Positions 36,103-45,164 of a stretch of DNA of 64,000 bases are shown piece after piece; position 1 is the stretch's first letter, and each line of letters begins with the position of its first letter. Under the pieces are notes generated by a model. That model was given only the letters and a program-made list of their open reading frames with translations, did no database searches and was not told the origin of the DNA. The position numbers were made by a program, and so were the translations under genes. The DNA is from Methylomonas sp. (lineage in GTDB: Bacteria; Pseudomonadota; Gammaproteobacteria; Methylococcales; Methylomonadaceae), in the NCBI RefSeq assembly GCF_023228165.1, contig NZ_JALOBS010000006.1, positions 62,001 through 126,000 of the forward strand. The letters are read 5' to 3'.

Positions 36103-38175
36103 ATGGAAAACTACCTTTTTTATAGCTACCTTAGCAGTACAATTGGCTATTGCGCGCTTTTTTTATTAACTATCTTAAAAAAAAGACGCAACGGACTACT
36201 TATTCTTGCGGCTCTATGTTCAACCATTTGGAGCGCAAGCATCCTTGCCGTAACACAAATCAATCAATTCTTTCTGGCAGAAACGCTCATTTTTGAAACA
36301 TTAAGAAACATTACATGGTATTTGTTGTTGAGTTCACTATTGTCCAACCAGCAATGGGGAAATAGCTATCAATTCATTTTTCATTTCAAATTTATTTTAC
36401 CTGCAACGCTGTTCCTATCTTTCGTTTCAAGTATAGAGACTTTTCCAGATTTCTTGGAATTCATTCAACATTCAATGAATTTTGATCCTCGATTTTTTGC
36501 CCATTTGTTTTGTGCTGTTATCGGTCTAATACTCACTGAACAACTTTATCGCAACACCCCCTTACAGCAACGCTGGCATATAAAATTCCTATGTTTAAGC
36601 ATAGGAACAATGTTTGCGATTGACCTAATTGTGTACAGCAAGTCGCTACTTTACGAACATCTAGATTTACCTTTGTGGCACTCTCGCGGCTTTATCAACG
36701 CAGTGACAACCACATTTTTAGTCTTTTCATTGCCGCGCCTAGACTCACTGAATCTTACCCCATCACCATCGACGCCACGCAAAACAGTTTTTTACTCAAC
36801 CATTCTTTTCGGGTGTGGGATATATCTTATTCTGATGTCTTTAGTCGGATATTTTTTGAAAAAAACAAATACAAATTGGGGAGAATCACTACAGACCGTC
36901 TTTATTTTTTTGGCCATTTTGCTACTGATTTTAACATTCACATCCGGCAAAATTCGCGCGTTGACCAAAGTATATTTTGGCAAACATTTTTTTCACTATA
37001 GTTACGATTATCGTGAAGAGTGGCTAAAAATTAGCAAGGCATTGGCAAAGTTAGAATCATTGGATGAATTGAAACACTTTATCATCACAACTCTAACTGA
37101 CCTTGTCGAGAGCAGCGGAGGCGGACTGTGGCTTAAAAATGACCAAGGACACTTTTTTCTAGCTGCTGAGCAGAACTTACACCTAACGACGCAAGAACTT
37201 GATAGTCTAAGGGATCAGCATTATCTACCAGTCTATTTAACAAATAAACAGTGGGTGATAGATTTTTATGAACTAGCGCATGCTCCAGAAGTATACGATG
37301 ACATAGACCTGTCCCCTTGGTGCTATGAAGATAGCGAAGTGTGGCTAATTGTGCCACTGTTTCATTTAAATCATCTTGAAGCATTTGCCATCCTTACTCA
37401 ACCTCGCGTGCCTAGAAAATTAAATTGGGAAGACCATGACTTGCTAAAAACGGTTGGCATGCAATTGGCTAATGCAATCGCCCTAAATAAAGTTAGCGAA
37501 GCACTAGCCAACAATCGACAATTCGAGACCTATCACCGGCTTTCAGCTTACTTGGTGCATGATCTGAAAAACATTTCAGCGCAAATCGCTCTAATAGTTA
37601 AAAACGCTGATAAACACAAATTAAACCCGGAATTTATTGATGACACCATTGATACGCTAAAACATTCTGTAAACAAAATGCAGCATATTGTAGAACAGCT
37701 AAAACAGGGCAAGTCCACCCCTTTAGCCAACTCAAAAGTTAACTTGTCGGACATTATCAAAAAAATTCAGCAGCAGCAAAATGGCTTCCCTTCTATCCAA
37801 AGTGATATCCAGTGTGCTGACTGCATCATTAACATTGATCAGAACAAGCTAATTACGGTACTGTCGAATTTGGTACAAAACGCTCAAGACGCGTCGCAAA
37901 AACACGACGGCTGGGTAAAACTTGTCTTAACAACAACCTCCGACTATGCTGTCATCAAAATTATAGATAATGGCACAGGCATGGAGCCTTCATTTATTGC
38001 AGAACGGTTGTTCAAACCTTTCGATACAACAAAAGGGAACGCAGGTATGGGTATCGGTGCCTACGAAGCAAAAGATTTCATCTTAAAAAATGCCGGCCAA
38101 TTGGATGTAGAAAGTCAATTCGGGCAAGGCACGACCTTCACCATTCGGTTTCCTTTACTTCATTCAATCAAATGA
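36103..38175 (+). CDS. prsK: XrtA/PEP-CTERM system sensor histidine kinase PrsK
   Basis: 690-residue membrane kinase. About the first 290 residues hold eight or so hydrophobic helices. A GAF-like domain follows (about 330-470), then the H-box YLVHDLKN with phospho-acceptor His486, an N-box LVQNAQDAS and G-boxes DNGTGM and GMGIGAYEA at the C-terminus. It matches PrsK, the kinase fixed in exosortase A systems. It phosphorylates PrsR, whose gene overlaps by 4 bases. The input signal is unknown. Confidence 0.93.
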   Translation: MENYLFYSYLSSTIGYCALFLLTILKKRRNGLLILAALCSTIWSASILAVTQINQFFLAETLIFETLRNITWYLLLSSLLSNQQWGNSYQFIFHFKFILPATLFLSFVSSIETFPDFLEFIQHSMNFDPRFFAHLFCAVIGLILTEQLYRNTPLQQRWHIKFLCLSIGTMFAIDLIVYSKSLLYEHLDLPLWHSRGFINAVTTTFLVFSLPRLDSLNLTPSPSTPRKTVFYSTILFGCGIYLILMSLVGYFLKKTNTNWGESLQTVFIFLAILLLILTFTSGKIRALTKVYFGKHFFHYSYDYREEWLKISKALAKLESLDELKHFIITTLTDLVESSGGGLWLKNDQGHFFLAAEQNLHLTTQELDSLRDQHYLPVYLTNKQWVIDFYELAHAPEVYDDIDLSPWCYEDSEVWLIVPLFHLNHLEAFAILTQPRVPRKLNWEDHDLLKTVGMQLANAIALNKVSEALANNRQFETYHRLSAYLVHDLKNISAQIALIVKNADKHKLNPEFIDDTIDTLKHSVNKMQHIVEQLKQGKSTPLANSKVNLSDIIKKIQQQQNGFPSIQSDIQCADCIINIDQNKLITVLSNLVQNAQDASQKHDGWVKLVLTTTSDYAVIKIIDNGTGMEPSFIAERLFKPFDTTKGNAGMGIGAYEAKDFILKNAGQLDVESQFGQGTTFTIRFPLLHSIK

Positions 38176-39545
38176 CCTTAACTAATTTATTGCTAATTGT
38201 CGAAGACGACCCAGGCTTACAAAAGCAACTCAAATGGAGTCTGGATAATTATGAAATAATTATGGCGAGCAATCGCACAGAAGCCATCACCGCTTTACGC
38301 CGTCACATGCCTAAAGTGGTTACGGTGGATCTTGGCCTACCACCAGACCCAAGCAATGCTAGCGAAGGGTTAGCAACACTCAAAGAAATACTAGAGTTAG
38401 CCCCAACTACTAAAGTAATTGTCGTTACCGGCAACGATGACCGCAACAATGCAATAGAAGCAGTTGCACAAGGCGCATATGATTTTTATCAAAAACCTGT
38501 CGATGCGGATTCATTAAACCTGATTATCTCCCGTGCGTTTCATCTACATGCCTTGGAAGATGATTTTCGTAATTTACAACAACAACAAATGTTTTTCAGC
38601 GGAATCATCGCCACTAGCCCTCAAATGTTGAGCGTTATGCGCATGATTGAACGCATAGCCCCTACCCAAGCCACTACGTTATTGCTAGGTGAAAGTGGTA
38701 CCGGAAAAGAAATGCTAGCCAAGGCTATTCATAAACAAAGCCCTCGCGCAAAAAAACCCTTTGTAGCCGTTAATTGCGCAGCCATACCCGAGTCATTGTT
38801 GGAGAGTGAATTATTTGGGTATGAGAAAGGCGCCTTTACCGGTGCAATCGCACAAACCAAAGGCAAAATTGAATATGCGGAAGGAGGCACTTTTTTTCTT
38901 GATGAAATTGGTGATTTACCGTTTGCGTTACAGGCCAAACTGCTCCGCTTTATTCAAGAACGCACTATTGAACGACTAGGTGGCCGCAAAGAAATTGCCG
39001 TTGATGTACGCATCATTTGTGCGACCCATCAAAACCTGCAAAACCTGATTGATCAAAATCTTTTTAGAGCCGATCTATATTATCGCCTTAGTGAAATCAA
39101 CATAGAAATCCCACCATTACGGGAACGCGAAGGCGATATCATAGCTATAGCGAATTCGTTATTAAGGTCTTACTGTAAAAGCAATAATTGTAAAGCGAAA
39201 AGCTTTGCCGCAGATGCGGCACTAGCTTTAGAACAGTATTCTTGGCCTGGCAATGTTAGGGAATTAGAAAACAAATTAAAGCGTGCTGTCATTCTATCCG
39301 ATAACAGTGTGATCACGTTAGAAGATCTAGAAATGACCACCAAAGTCGACAACGCTATGCCGCTGAATTTAAAAGAAGTCCGTGAGGCTGCGGAGATAAC
39401 TGCAATAAAACGAGCCCTACATTATAACGATTACAATATTTCGGAAACTTCCAGATTACTAGGCATAACTAGACCGACACTCTATAGCTTAGTTGAAAAG
39501 CATGGACTACAAGATTTGATTCGCCATCAACTCGACAAACTCTAA
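38172..39545 (+). CDS. prsR: PEP-CTERM-box response regulator PrsR (sigma-54 activator)
   Basis: 457-residue NtrC-type activator. The receiver has EDD (11-13) and phospho-acceptor Asp53. The AAA+ domain has GESGTGKE (173-180), GAFTGA (220-225, the sigma-54 contact loop) and Walker B GGTFFLDEIGDL. The Fis-type HTH at the C-terminus is ISETSRLLGITRPTLY. It activates sigma-54 promoters of PEP-CTERM and EPS genes in exosortase A bacteria. A good sigma-54 promoter is seen at 44058-44074 before the PEP-CTERM gene. It is coupled to prsK by an ATGA overlap. Confidence 0.95.
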   Translation: MTLTNLLLIVEDDPGLQKQLKWSLDNYEIIMASNRTEAITALRRHMPKVVTVDLGLPPDPSNASEGLATLKEILELAPTTKVIVVTGNDDRNNAIEAVAQGAYDFYQKPVDADSLNLIISRAFHLHALEDDFRNLQQQQMFFSGIIATSPQMLSVMRMIERIAPTQATTLLLGESGTGKEMLAKAIHKQSPRAKKPFVAVNCAAIPESLLESELFGYEKGAFTGAIAQTKGKIEYAEGGTFFLDEIGDLPFALQAKLLRFIQERTIERLGGRKEIAVDVRIICATHQNLQNLIDQNLFRADLYYRLSEINIEIPPLREREGDIIAIANSLLRSYCKSNNCKAKSFAADAALALEQYSWPGNVRELENKLKRAVILSDNSVITLEDLEMTTKVDNAMPLNLKEVREAAEITAIKRALHYNDYNISETSRLLGITRPTLYSLVEKHGLQDLIRHQLDKL

Positions 39546-39555
39546 GATGGCGTTG

Positions 39556-40416
39556 TCATATTTTTTGTTGGCTCAGCAAAGGATTCAAAGTTTGGGCCGG
39601 TATAGGATGAACAGACTTACCGTACCGCGCTAAAATCTGCTTAACATAATTCTGGGTTTCGCGGTAAGGTGGAATACCCTTATATCGTTCAACTGCACCT
39701 TCACCCGCATTATAGGCAGCCAGTACTAAATCGACTCTGCCATCAAAACGTCTTATCAACCAATGTAAATAAGCTATACCACCCGTGATATTTTGAATGG
39801 GGTCCCAACTATCAATCACACCAAAGCGCGCTGCCGTTTCAGGAATTAATTGCATCAAACCTTGGGCATTTTTGCTTGATATCGCATTTACTTTAAATCC
39901 AGACTCGGCTCGAATCACAGCCATAACCAATTCAGGATCAATACTGTAATATGGTGCAATTTGGTTCACCCAACTCTGCACTTTCTGTTTATTAGGGTTG
40001 GCATCAACAATTAGGTTTAATTCGGGCTCCAGCTGTTTACAATTCTCGTCGTCAACCGAAGAAACATCAGTGTACCTAGCAAGAATGTTTCGGGCTTCTA
40101 TATCACCGGCTTCAGCTGCTTGCTTAAACCATCGCAAAGCCAAGGCTAAATCTCGAGCCCTACCCCGTCCATTAAAATACATAAAGCCCAGGTTATAAGC
40201 AGCTTCTGTGTCGCCCTGCAAAGCAGCCCGACAATACAAATGAAAAGCCCGTTGAAAGTCCTGCTTGACTCCATCCCGACCATGTTCATAATTCATAGCC
40301 AATAACCTTATAGCCTGCGGAGAATCGACAATATCATTTGCCCAAACACTTTGCATAAATATGACTATTAAAAAGGCAGCTACTGCTCGAATATTAGGGG
40401 AAACCATAGTTTTCAA
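39556..40416 (-). CDS. Lytic transglycosylase with Sel1 repeats
   Basis: 286 residues. A signal peptide (AVAAFLIVIFMQSVWA) is followed by two Sel1-like repeats (about 40-110; QAIRLLAMNYEHGRDGVKQD and AAYNLGFMYFNGRGRARDLA) and a C-terminal SLT domain with the catalytic Glu in VIRAESGFKVNAIS and the GLMQLIPETAARFG and AYNAGEGAV motifs. It cleaves peptidoglycan in the periplasm and is often part of XrtA clusters, perhaps clearing the wall for export. It is convergent with prsR, 10 bases apart. Confidence 0.92.
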   Translation of the reverse strand: MKTMVSPNIRAVAAFLIVIFMQSVWANDIVDSPQAIRLLAMNYEHGRDGVKQDFQRAFHLYCRAALQGDTEAAYNLGFMYFNGRGRARDLALALRWFKQAAEAGDIEARNILARYTDVSSVDDENCKQLEPELNLIVDANPNKQKVQSWVNQIAPYYSIDPELVMAVIRAESGFKVNAISSKNAQGLMQLIPETAARFGVIDSWDPIQNITGGIAYLHWLIRRFDGRVDLVLAAYNAGEGAVERYKGIPPYRETQNYVKQILARYGKSVHPIPAQTLNPLLSQQKI

Positions 40417-41451
40417 TCGCTCGCTATGTCGGAGGGGAGATTGCGCTAAGGGCGCATTATTATTTCACAGTATGCGCTATTAAATCTCAATGCCACCAGA
40501 AAGAACACTACCCAAAAGGGTAGCGGATCTATTTGTTAATGGCCAATAAACTGAGCCAAATGGTCAACAATTATGATCAGTTGAACCTCAATCCCGTTCC
40601 CAAACGCGAGGTGACAGCATTGATTCAATTACTGCTGAATCAGGTTAAACACGATGCGAAAATCACCCAGGCAATAAAGCCGTTAAAATCGAGGTGTTGA
40701 CTCCTGAACAGGCCTCACAAACAGATTTGTTTTAGCGTCAAAAGAACGCTTGGCACCAAAGTGCGATGTCTTCGGGGAAACCTGCAATACCGATCTATCG
40801 ACATTCGAAGCGGAAATCTAGCAACTACAAGACGACCAGCCTTACGAAACCGTCGTCATACCTAATCGCCCACCTCGACCATCGGCCTTTGCGGAATCAT
40901 CTGCCGCTTATTGAACGTCGGCACGAGCCTGTCAATAACAACCCGTCGGATAACTGCATCCGGCCAATTGCTCTGGATAAAAAGAACTAGCTGTTTACCG
41001 GTTCTGAACACACCGGACAACGAATCGCCCATTATACGAACCTTACTCGGTACTGCCAAAAGGTCTAAACCTCCGGCATGTTTAAGAAAAACTGCCGATC
41101 TGGCCCGGAACCGCCTTGTTGCCTGCCTTGTTGCCTTTGACACCGGCGCCACTAACAAACTTTGTCTGAATGGGCAACAAAGTAGTAGTGGTACGCGCTT
41201 ACCGATAATCCGCAAACCCAATCTCTAGAGTGATTAACAATTGCAACTGACTAGGTATGTATTAGTCGATGCAGATTTTACCATCTGTCCAAGCCTGCTT
41301 CTGTGCGTGATCCCGACATCTTGCGACGACTGGATAATCAGCAGCTAAACCATCCCCGTTAAAAAGAAACGGACAAGATAATTGACGCCGAACATTGGTT
41401 AGGATATATACATGAAATGGCTCATTTATTACGTAAAATTTAGGACATTTC
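40417..41451. other. 1035-base stretch without intact gene
   Basis: Apart from the IS66-type relic (about 40540-41225) no real gene is seen. A small hairpin CTACCC-AAAA-GGGTAG lies at 40508-40523. The 220 bases before the methyltransferase start show nothing recognisable except AGGA before its ATG. Confidence 0.6.
40540..41225 (+). pseudogene. Decayed IS66-family transposase relic
   Basis: Three-frame translation shows pieces of an IS66 TnpC-type transposase. Around 40745-40850 an N-terminal-like LSTFEAEI-stop-QLQDDQ is visible. Around 40905-41000 comes the signature VNNNPSDNCIRPIALDKKN followed by a stop and LFTGSEHTG. After a frame change near 41025 follows RTLLGTAKRSKPPACLRK. Intact IS66 proteins carry these as DNN-x-x-EN-x-IRP-x-ALG-x-KNWLFAGS and SLLGTAKLNGLDP. 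The several hundred codons between the two parts are missing. No terminal inverted repeats were identified. It marks an old insertion at the edge of the EPS region. Confidence 0.6.
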
Positions 41452-42321
41452 ATGCTCCCCATCCACAAAATCATCTGGATTGAAAATACAACTAAATCTA
41501 GAACTAAACGAAAAAATGAACCTCACGAAACAATGGATGATCTTGAGCAAGTAAAATCATATGTTAAAGCGTATGAATGGGGTGGCCCGACTTCGGCTCT
41601 TCAACTCTATCATTTAAGAAATCTTTCGTCCTTGATAAAGCCTGGCGATCTTGTAATTGATTTAGCATGCGGTCCTGGCCCGCTTCTGATTGAGTTAGCA
41701 TGCTTATTCCCTGGGGCTCAATTTATAGGCGTAGATTTGTCTCCCACCATGCTAACTCATTTGCAAATGGAAGCTGATCGACTTGGCTTAAAAAATATTT
41801 CCACACTTTGTGAAGACATCAGTTTGTTACCTTCGATTAAAAACCAACAGATTAATATGGTAATTACAACTTCAGCGCTACACCACCTTCCAGATGAAAA
41901 TATTCTAACGCTGGTGTTTCAAAGAATTGCGTCAATTTTGAGTGTTGATGGCGGTTTTTACATGTTTGATTTCGGCTTGCTAAAGTCCAATACGTCTAGA
42001 GACCTCTTTGTAAAAGAGGTCTCAAAACTAGCGCCTCCTATCACTGCTCGTGATTATGAACTGTCGCTTCAGGCCGCCTATCCGATTGACACTGTATTTC
42101 GAATTGCTGAATCAAATCTACCTAAGCCGTTTAAAGCTTCAAGAAGCGCTTTCTTTGATTTTTTCTACTTTTTGCACACTAGCCCTAGAGCAATCCCATC
42201 GAATGAAATATCGACAAAACTCAAAGAACATTGGCATACTCTTTCTCTAAATCACAAATTTGAGTATTTGTCATTACGTTTTTTAGCCAAAAACAAATAT
42301 TTCCTAGAAAACCTGTCTTAG
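41452..42321 (+). CDS. Class I SAM-dependent methyltransferase
   Basis: 289 residues. SAM-binding motif I is VIDLACGPGPLLIEL, motif post-I is GAQFIGVDLSPTMLT, and motif II-IV region MVITTSALHHLPDENI. The substrate domain (about 180-289) is unrecognised. Start ATG at 41452 has AGGA 6 bases upstream; an internal ATG at 41533 would remove a charged 27-residue extension. It follows the IS66 relic and precedes a second methyltransferase by 78 bases. Substrate unknown; modification of EPS sugars or a small metabolite is possible. Confidence 0.82.
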   Translation: MLPIHKIIWIENTTKSRTKRKNEPHETMDDLEQVKSYVKAYEWGGPTSALQLYHLRNLSSLIKPGDLVIDLACGPGPLLIELACLFPGAQFIGVDLSPTMLTHLQMEADRLGLKNISTLCEDISLLPSIKNQQINMVITTSALHHLPDENILTLVFQRIASILSVDGGFYMFDFGLLKSNTSRDLFVKEVSKLAPPITARDYELSLQAAYPIDTVFRIAESNLPKPFKASRSAFFDFFYFLHTSPRAIPSNEISTKLKEHWHTLSLNHKFEYLSLRFLAKNKYFLENLS

Positions 42322-42399
42322 ATTTCTGTATTTTAAAAGAATCTAAATCTAGACTTGTCATTTTACCTATATTTCTCGACTACCAGGAAGACCACTACC

Positions 42400-43083
42400 A
42401 TGACTCCCATTCAAAACCCTTCTCAAAAAACTCGAGATGAGATTGCCAAGGCATACGCATCCGATCCTTGGTGGTATGACCTCAGGGGTTTTTTAATTCT
42501 AACTTTCGCCTATCGAAGTACCCTATGGGAACAAGTAGATTTTTTCGGCAAAAATATAGCTAAGGAACACCTAGAAGTAGCCATAGGAACAGGAACATTG
42601 TTTGATATTATCTTAAAATGGCGAAAATTTAAACGCATGCCCCCGGCCCATATTATAGGGGTCGATTATGCTGAGTCTATGCTCAACGGAGCAAAACAGC
42701 GCTTTTCTAAGCATCCGGAAATTGAATTAAACCATGCTGATGTTGCTAATTTACCTTACCCAGATGACTTTTTTGATTCCGCAAATATTGCCAATGCAGT
42801 CCATTGCTTTCCCGACTTAAATTCTGGACTTATTGAAGTATTACGGACGTTAAAACCGGGGGGACGATTAGCTGCCAATGTTTTGCTTTATCCTAGAGGC
42901 TCAAAAATATCCCAATGGATAGCACAAAAAATAAACAATTGGGGCATTCGTAAAGGAATTTTGTACACGCCTTACGAAGCGGATGATATTAAAAAAAGAC
43001 TTATTGATACCGGTTTCGAAATAGTGTCAGAGAAAATATCCGGAAATACTTATAACGTTCTTGCACAAAAAATGCTGGCTTAA
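42400..43083 (+). CDS. Class I SAM-dependent methyltransferase
   Basis: About 227 residues from ATG 42400, preceded by CAGGAAG at 9 bases. An upstream in-frame start at 42355 lacks a ribosome site. Motif I is HLEVAIGTGTLFDIIL, then HIIGVDYAESMLNGAKQRF, and SANIANAVHCFPDLNSG, a layout like UbiE/Coq5-type methyltransferases. Substrate unknown. It may be cotranscribed with the preceding methyltransferase. It ends just before a strong hairpin shared with the convergent PEP-CTERM gene. Confidence 0.82.
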   Translation: MTPIQNPSQKTRDEIAKAYASDPWWYDLRGFLILTFAYRSTLWEQVDFFGKNIAKEHLEVAIGTGTLFDIILKWRKFKRMPPAHIIGVDYAESMLNGAKQRFSKHPEIELNHADVANLPYPDDFFDSANIANAVHCFPDLNSGLIEVLRTLKPGGRLAANVLLYPRGSKISQWIAQKINNWGIRKGILYTPYEADDIKKRLIDTGFEIVSEKISGNTYNVLAQKMLA

Positions 43084-43086
43084 TGC

Positions 43087-43116
43087 AAAAAAAAAAGCCC
43101 CGCAGTGCGGGGCTTT
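43087..43116 (-). terminator. Intrinsic terminator (strong for minus strand)
   Basis: Stem AAAGCCCCGC / GCGGGGCTTT (43094-43103 with 43107-43116, loop AGT). On the minus strand it is followed by ten T residues (43096-43087), a textbook rho-independent terminator for the PEP-CTERM gene. On the plus strand the T-run is only three long, so it may work weakly for the methyltransferases. Confidence 0.85.
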
Positions 43117-43174
43117 AAATATCAAGCAAAAACTTAAGCTGTACGGCGTTTTGATAAACCCGCGCCCAACAAGC

Positions 43175-43975
43175 CTATACCCAAAAGTGAATTGAGCTAG
43201 GCTCAGGTACATTAAATCTTACTTCAGTATTACTGGAAACTAACCATCCAGCGTTTGCACCTGTATCCAGTTTATACGCACTAGCAGAACCTACAACATC
43301 ATGATAATTACCATCATCGCCACTCAAAATACCATTTTTAATAAACGGCAGCGAACCGGACAAAAAGCTTAACCCAAATTGTCCAGATGCTTGTTGGGGA
43401 CTACCCTGTAATTGGTTTGCAGCCAAGCCTAAATCCAATAAGGAGGTAGCGCGCCAAAAGTCATCGGCCTCACCAAAACCTGCGGTTGCAATTTGTGTCA
43501 ATCCAGTAACATTTGCAACCGCCGTAGCTGGATCCACGCTGATACTAAACCCAGGTACATTAGCGGTGCGCTCATAGAAGGTAGCAACAACATCGGCGCC
43601 CAAATTTCCTGTTGCGCCAAAGTTTAAGGTGCCTTGATTTATTCCGCCGCCTACATCAACTACGCCAGTAATAGAAGTGACTTCCACTTCGGAATACGCC
43701 AGCAATTGGTAGGGAAAACCAAAGCCGGGATTATCTGATACAACGACACTATTTACGTCTGTAAAGCGCAGGATAGCCTGAATGACGTCACCAACTTGAA
43801 ACTCACCTGAAGTTACAACCTGGCCATTTCTCAGGACACGCTCAACGTCAGTATCTTGGAACTGATTTTCTCCACCAACCAACAGTGAATTAACCATAGC
43901 TGCATTCGCACTAAATGGCATCGCTGCCGCGCCTGCGATCGCCACAGCGATCAATATTTTATTAAATTTTTTCAT
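43175..43975 (-). CDS. PEP-CTERM protein with frameshifted sorting signal
   Basis: 266 residues as read. It has a signal peptide (FNKILIAVAIAGAAAMPFSANA), a beta-rich mature part and, near the end, the VPEPSS motif that begins a PEP-CTERM sorting signal. After VPEPSSI the frame goes to HFWV and stops at 43177-43175. Adding one base between 43190 and 43189 restores the expected tail: with a G it reads VPEPSSIALLGIGLLGAGLS and then KRRTA, ending with TAA at 43136-43134. The gene is either frame-shifted in nature (no membrane helix, no exosortase cleavage) or contains a sequencing error. A sigma-54 promoter lies upstream and a strong terminator downstream. Confidence 0.88.
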   Translation of the reverse strand: MKKFNKILIAVAIAGAAAMPFSANAAMVNSLLVGGENQFQDTDVERVLRNGQVVTSGEFQVGDVIQAILRFTDVNSVVVSDNPGFGFPYQLLAYSEVEVTSITGVVDVGGGINQGTLNFGATGNLGADVVATFYERTANVPGFSISVDPATAVANVTGLTQIATAGFGEADDFWRATSLLDLGLAANQLQGSPQQASGQFGLSFLSGSLPFIKNGILSGDDGNYHDVVGSASAYKLDTGANAGWLVSSNTEVRFNVPEPSSIHFWV

Positions 43976-44057
43976 TTTTAAATCCCCTCGTTCAAGAGTG
44001 AAATGGTTATGCTTAACTTTAATTTAAGCCTTCATAGTAGACTCGCATATCTTATAA

Positions 44058-44074
44058 AGCACATGCCATGCCAA
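44058..44074 (-). promoter_or_regulatory. Sigma-54 promoter of the PEP-CTERM gene
   Basis: Minus strand reads TTGGCATGGCATGTGCT. Against consensus TGGCACG-N4-TTGCW the GG (44072-44071) and GC (44060-44059) are exactly 12 bases apart and 11 of the conserved positions are well placed. Expected start is near 44047, giving a leader of about 72 bases. This fits control by PrsR. Confidence 0.7.
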
Positions 44075-44183
44075 TAAAAAAAATACCTTTTAATCAATAA
44101 GTTGCATTTCACCATAATCAACAACATGCGCCAACTGTAAAATTTATCGACACCTTTTTTCAGAAACCTGCCGTATTAATACC

Positions 44184-45047
44184 TCACTGCCTCATATACT
44201 GCATTTTGGCTAAAGCAATACTCAATCGCTGAAAGGGATGATTATTCCCACCAGGCCGCCAAGTCTTAACCAACTTATTACAATAGGCATCAAAATGCAG
44301 CCCCCATGGAGCAGCCAATACGTTACCGCGCTTAAGCAATATCTTTAAAGCTTGTGTAGCGGCCACTCCAGCACACAATTCACAAGCCATCGGAGTAGAT
44401 GGGCCTTTATGATTGATCAAATCCACAGTGCTTTTATCGACCAGATAACCTCTCTGCAACATAGCTGGCGACAAACCCAATAAAAAATGCAGCGTCTTGT
44501 CGGTTTCAGATTTTCCATTTAGTTGAAAATATTGTTCAAACGTCATTTTTCCAGGCAAAAAATTCAGCAACGCAACGCCCATTCCCAAGGGCGCCGCAGT
44601 GATAGCGGGTATGCCATGCTCAGCACAATATGCAAACACCATTTCGCGAGCATCAAATGCAAAAAAATCTAGCGCATCCACATACAAATCAACACCTGTA
44701 AAAAATTCTGACAGGTTGTCTTTCGTAACACCATTAGGAAACTTTTTTATCTCAAGCTCCGGGTTAATATCCTGAGCCATTTCAGCTAAAACATCGGTCT
44801 TAGGCCTATCCAAATGCTGGATTGTAGCCCCTGCCTGGCGGTTAAAATTTTGCAGCTCAAAGTTGTCAAAATCAGCAATATGGAAAGCCCCAATACCAAG
44901 CCTCGCTAAAGTCAATAAATGACTCCCCCCCACCCCACCTAATCCAGCAATGGCTATTGCTTTACTCCGAATAATTTGTTGTTCTTGCTCCGTTACCCAA
45001 CCAATATTCCTCGAAAAGGCTTGGTTATAGTTAAATATTGTATTCAT
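44184..45047 (-). CDS. E1-like / ThiF-HesA family adenylating enzyme
   Basis: 287 residues with the E1 nucleotide-binding motif GLGGVGG (35-41), the Asp-rich DFDNFELQNFNRQ (59-71) and a late Cys pair CELC (222-225). It lacks the second CxxC zinc pair of MoeB/ThiF, so it belongs to the looser E1-like enzymes that adenylate a carboxylate on a peptide, ubiquitin-like protein or small molecule. No ThiS- or MoaD-like partner is seen nearby. It is divergent from the DevBCA-like exporter with 117 bases between. A link to making an exported product is possible but unproven. Confidence 0.8.
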   Translation of the reverse strand: MNTIFNYNQAFSRNIGWVTEQEQQIIRSKAIAIAGLGGVGGSHLLTLARLGIGAFHIADFDNFELQNFNRQAGATIQHLDRPKTDVLAEMAQDINPELEIKKFPNGVTKDNLSEFFTGVDLYVDALDFFAFDAREMVFAYCAEHGIPAITAAPLGMGVALLNFLPGKMTFEQYFQLNGKSETDKTLHFLLGLSPAMLQRGYLVDKSTVDLINHKGPSTPMACELCAGVAATQALKILLKRGNVLAAPWGLHFDAYCNKLVKTWRPGGNNHPFQRLSIALAKMQYMRQ

Positions 45048-45164
45048 TTCCTCGCCCTATCAGCTTTGTAAAACAAGTTGTACTATGGTATGTACTAGTC
45101 TGCTTGTTGGATTATATCGCCATTTGACAATATTTAGGGCCTTAAGATTTGATTAGCGCTAAAC

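Noticed and set aside
40766..40990. Intact small ORF
   Set aside because: Its reading frame contains IS66 transposase-like residues and belongs to the decayed element rather than to a separate gene.
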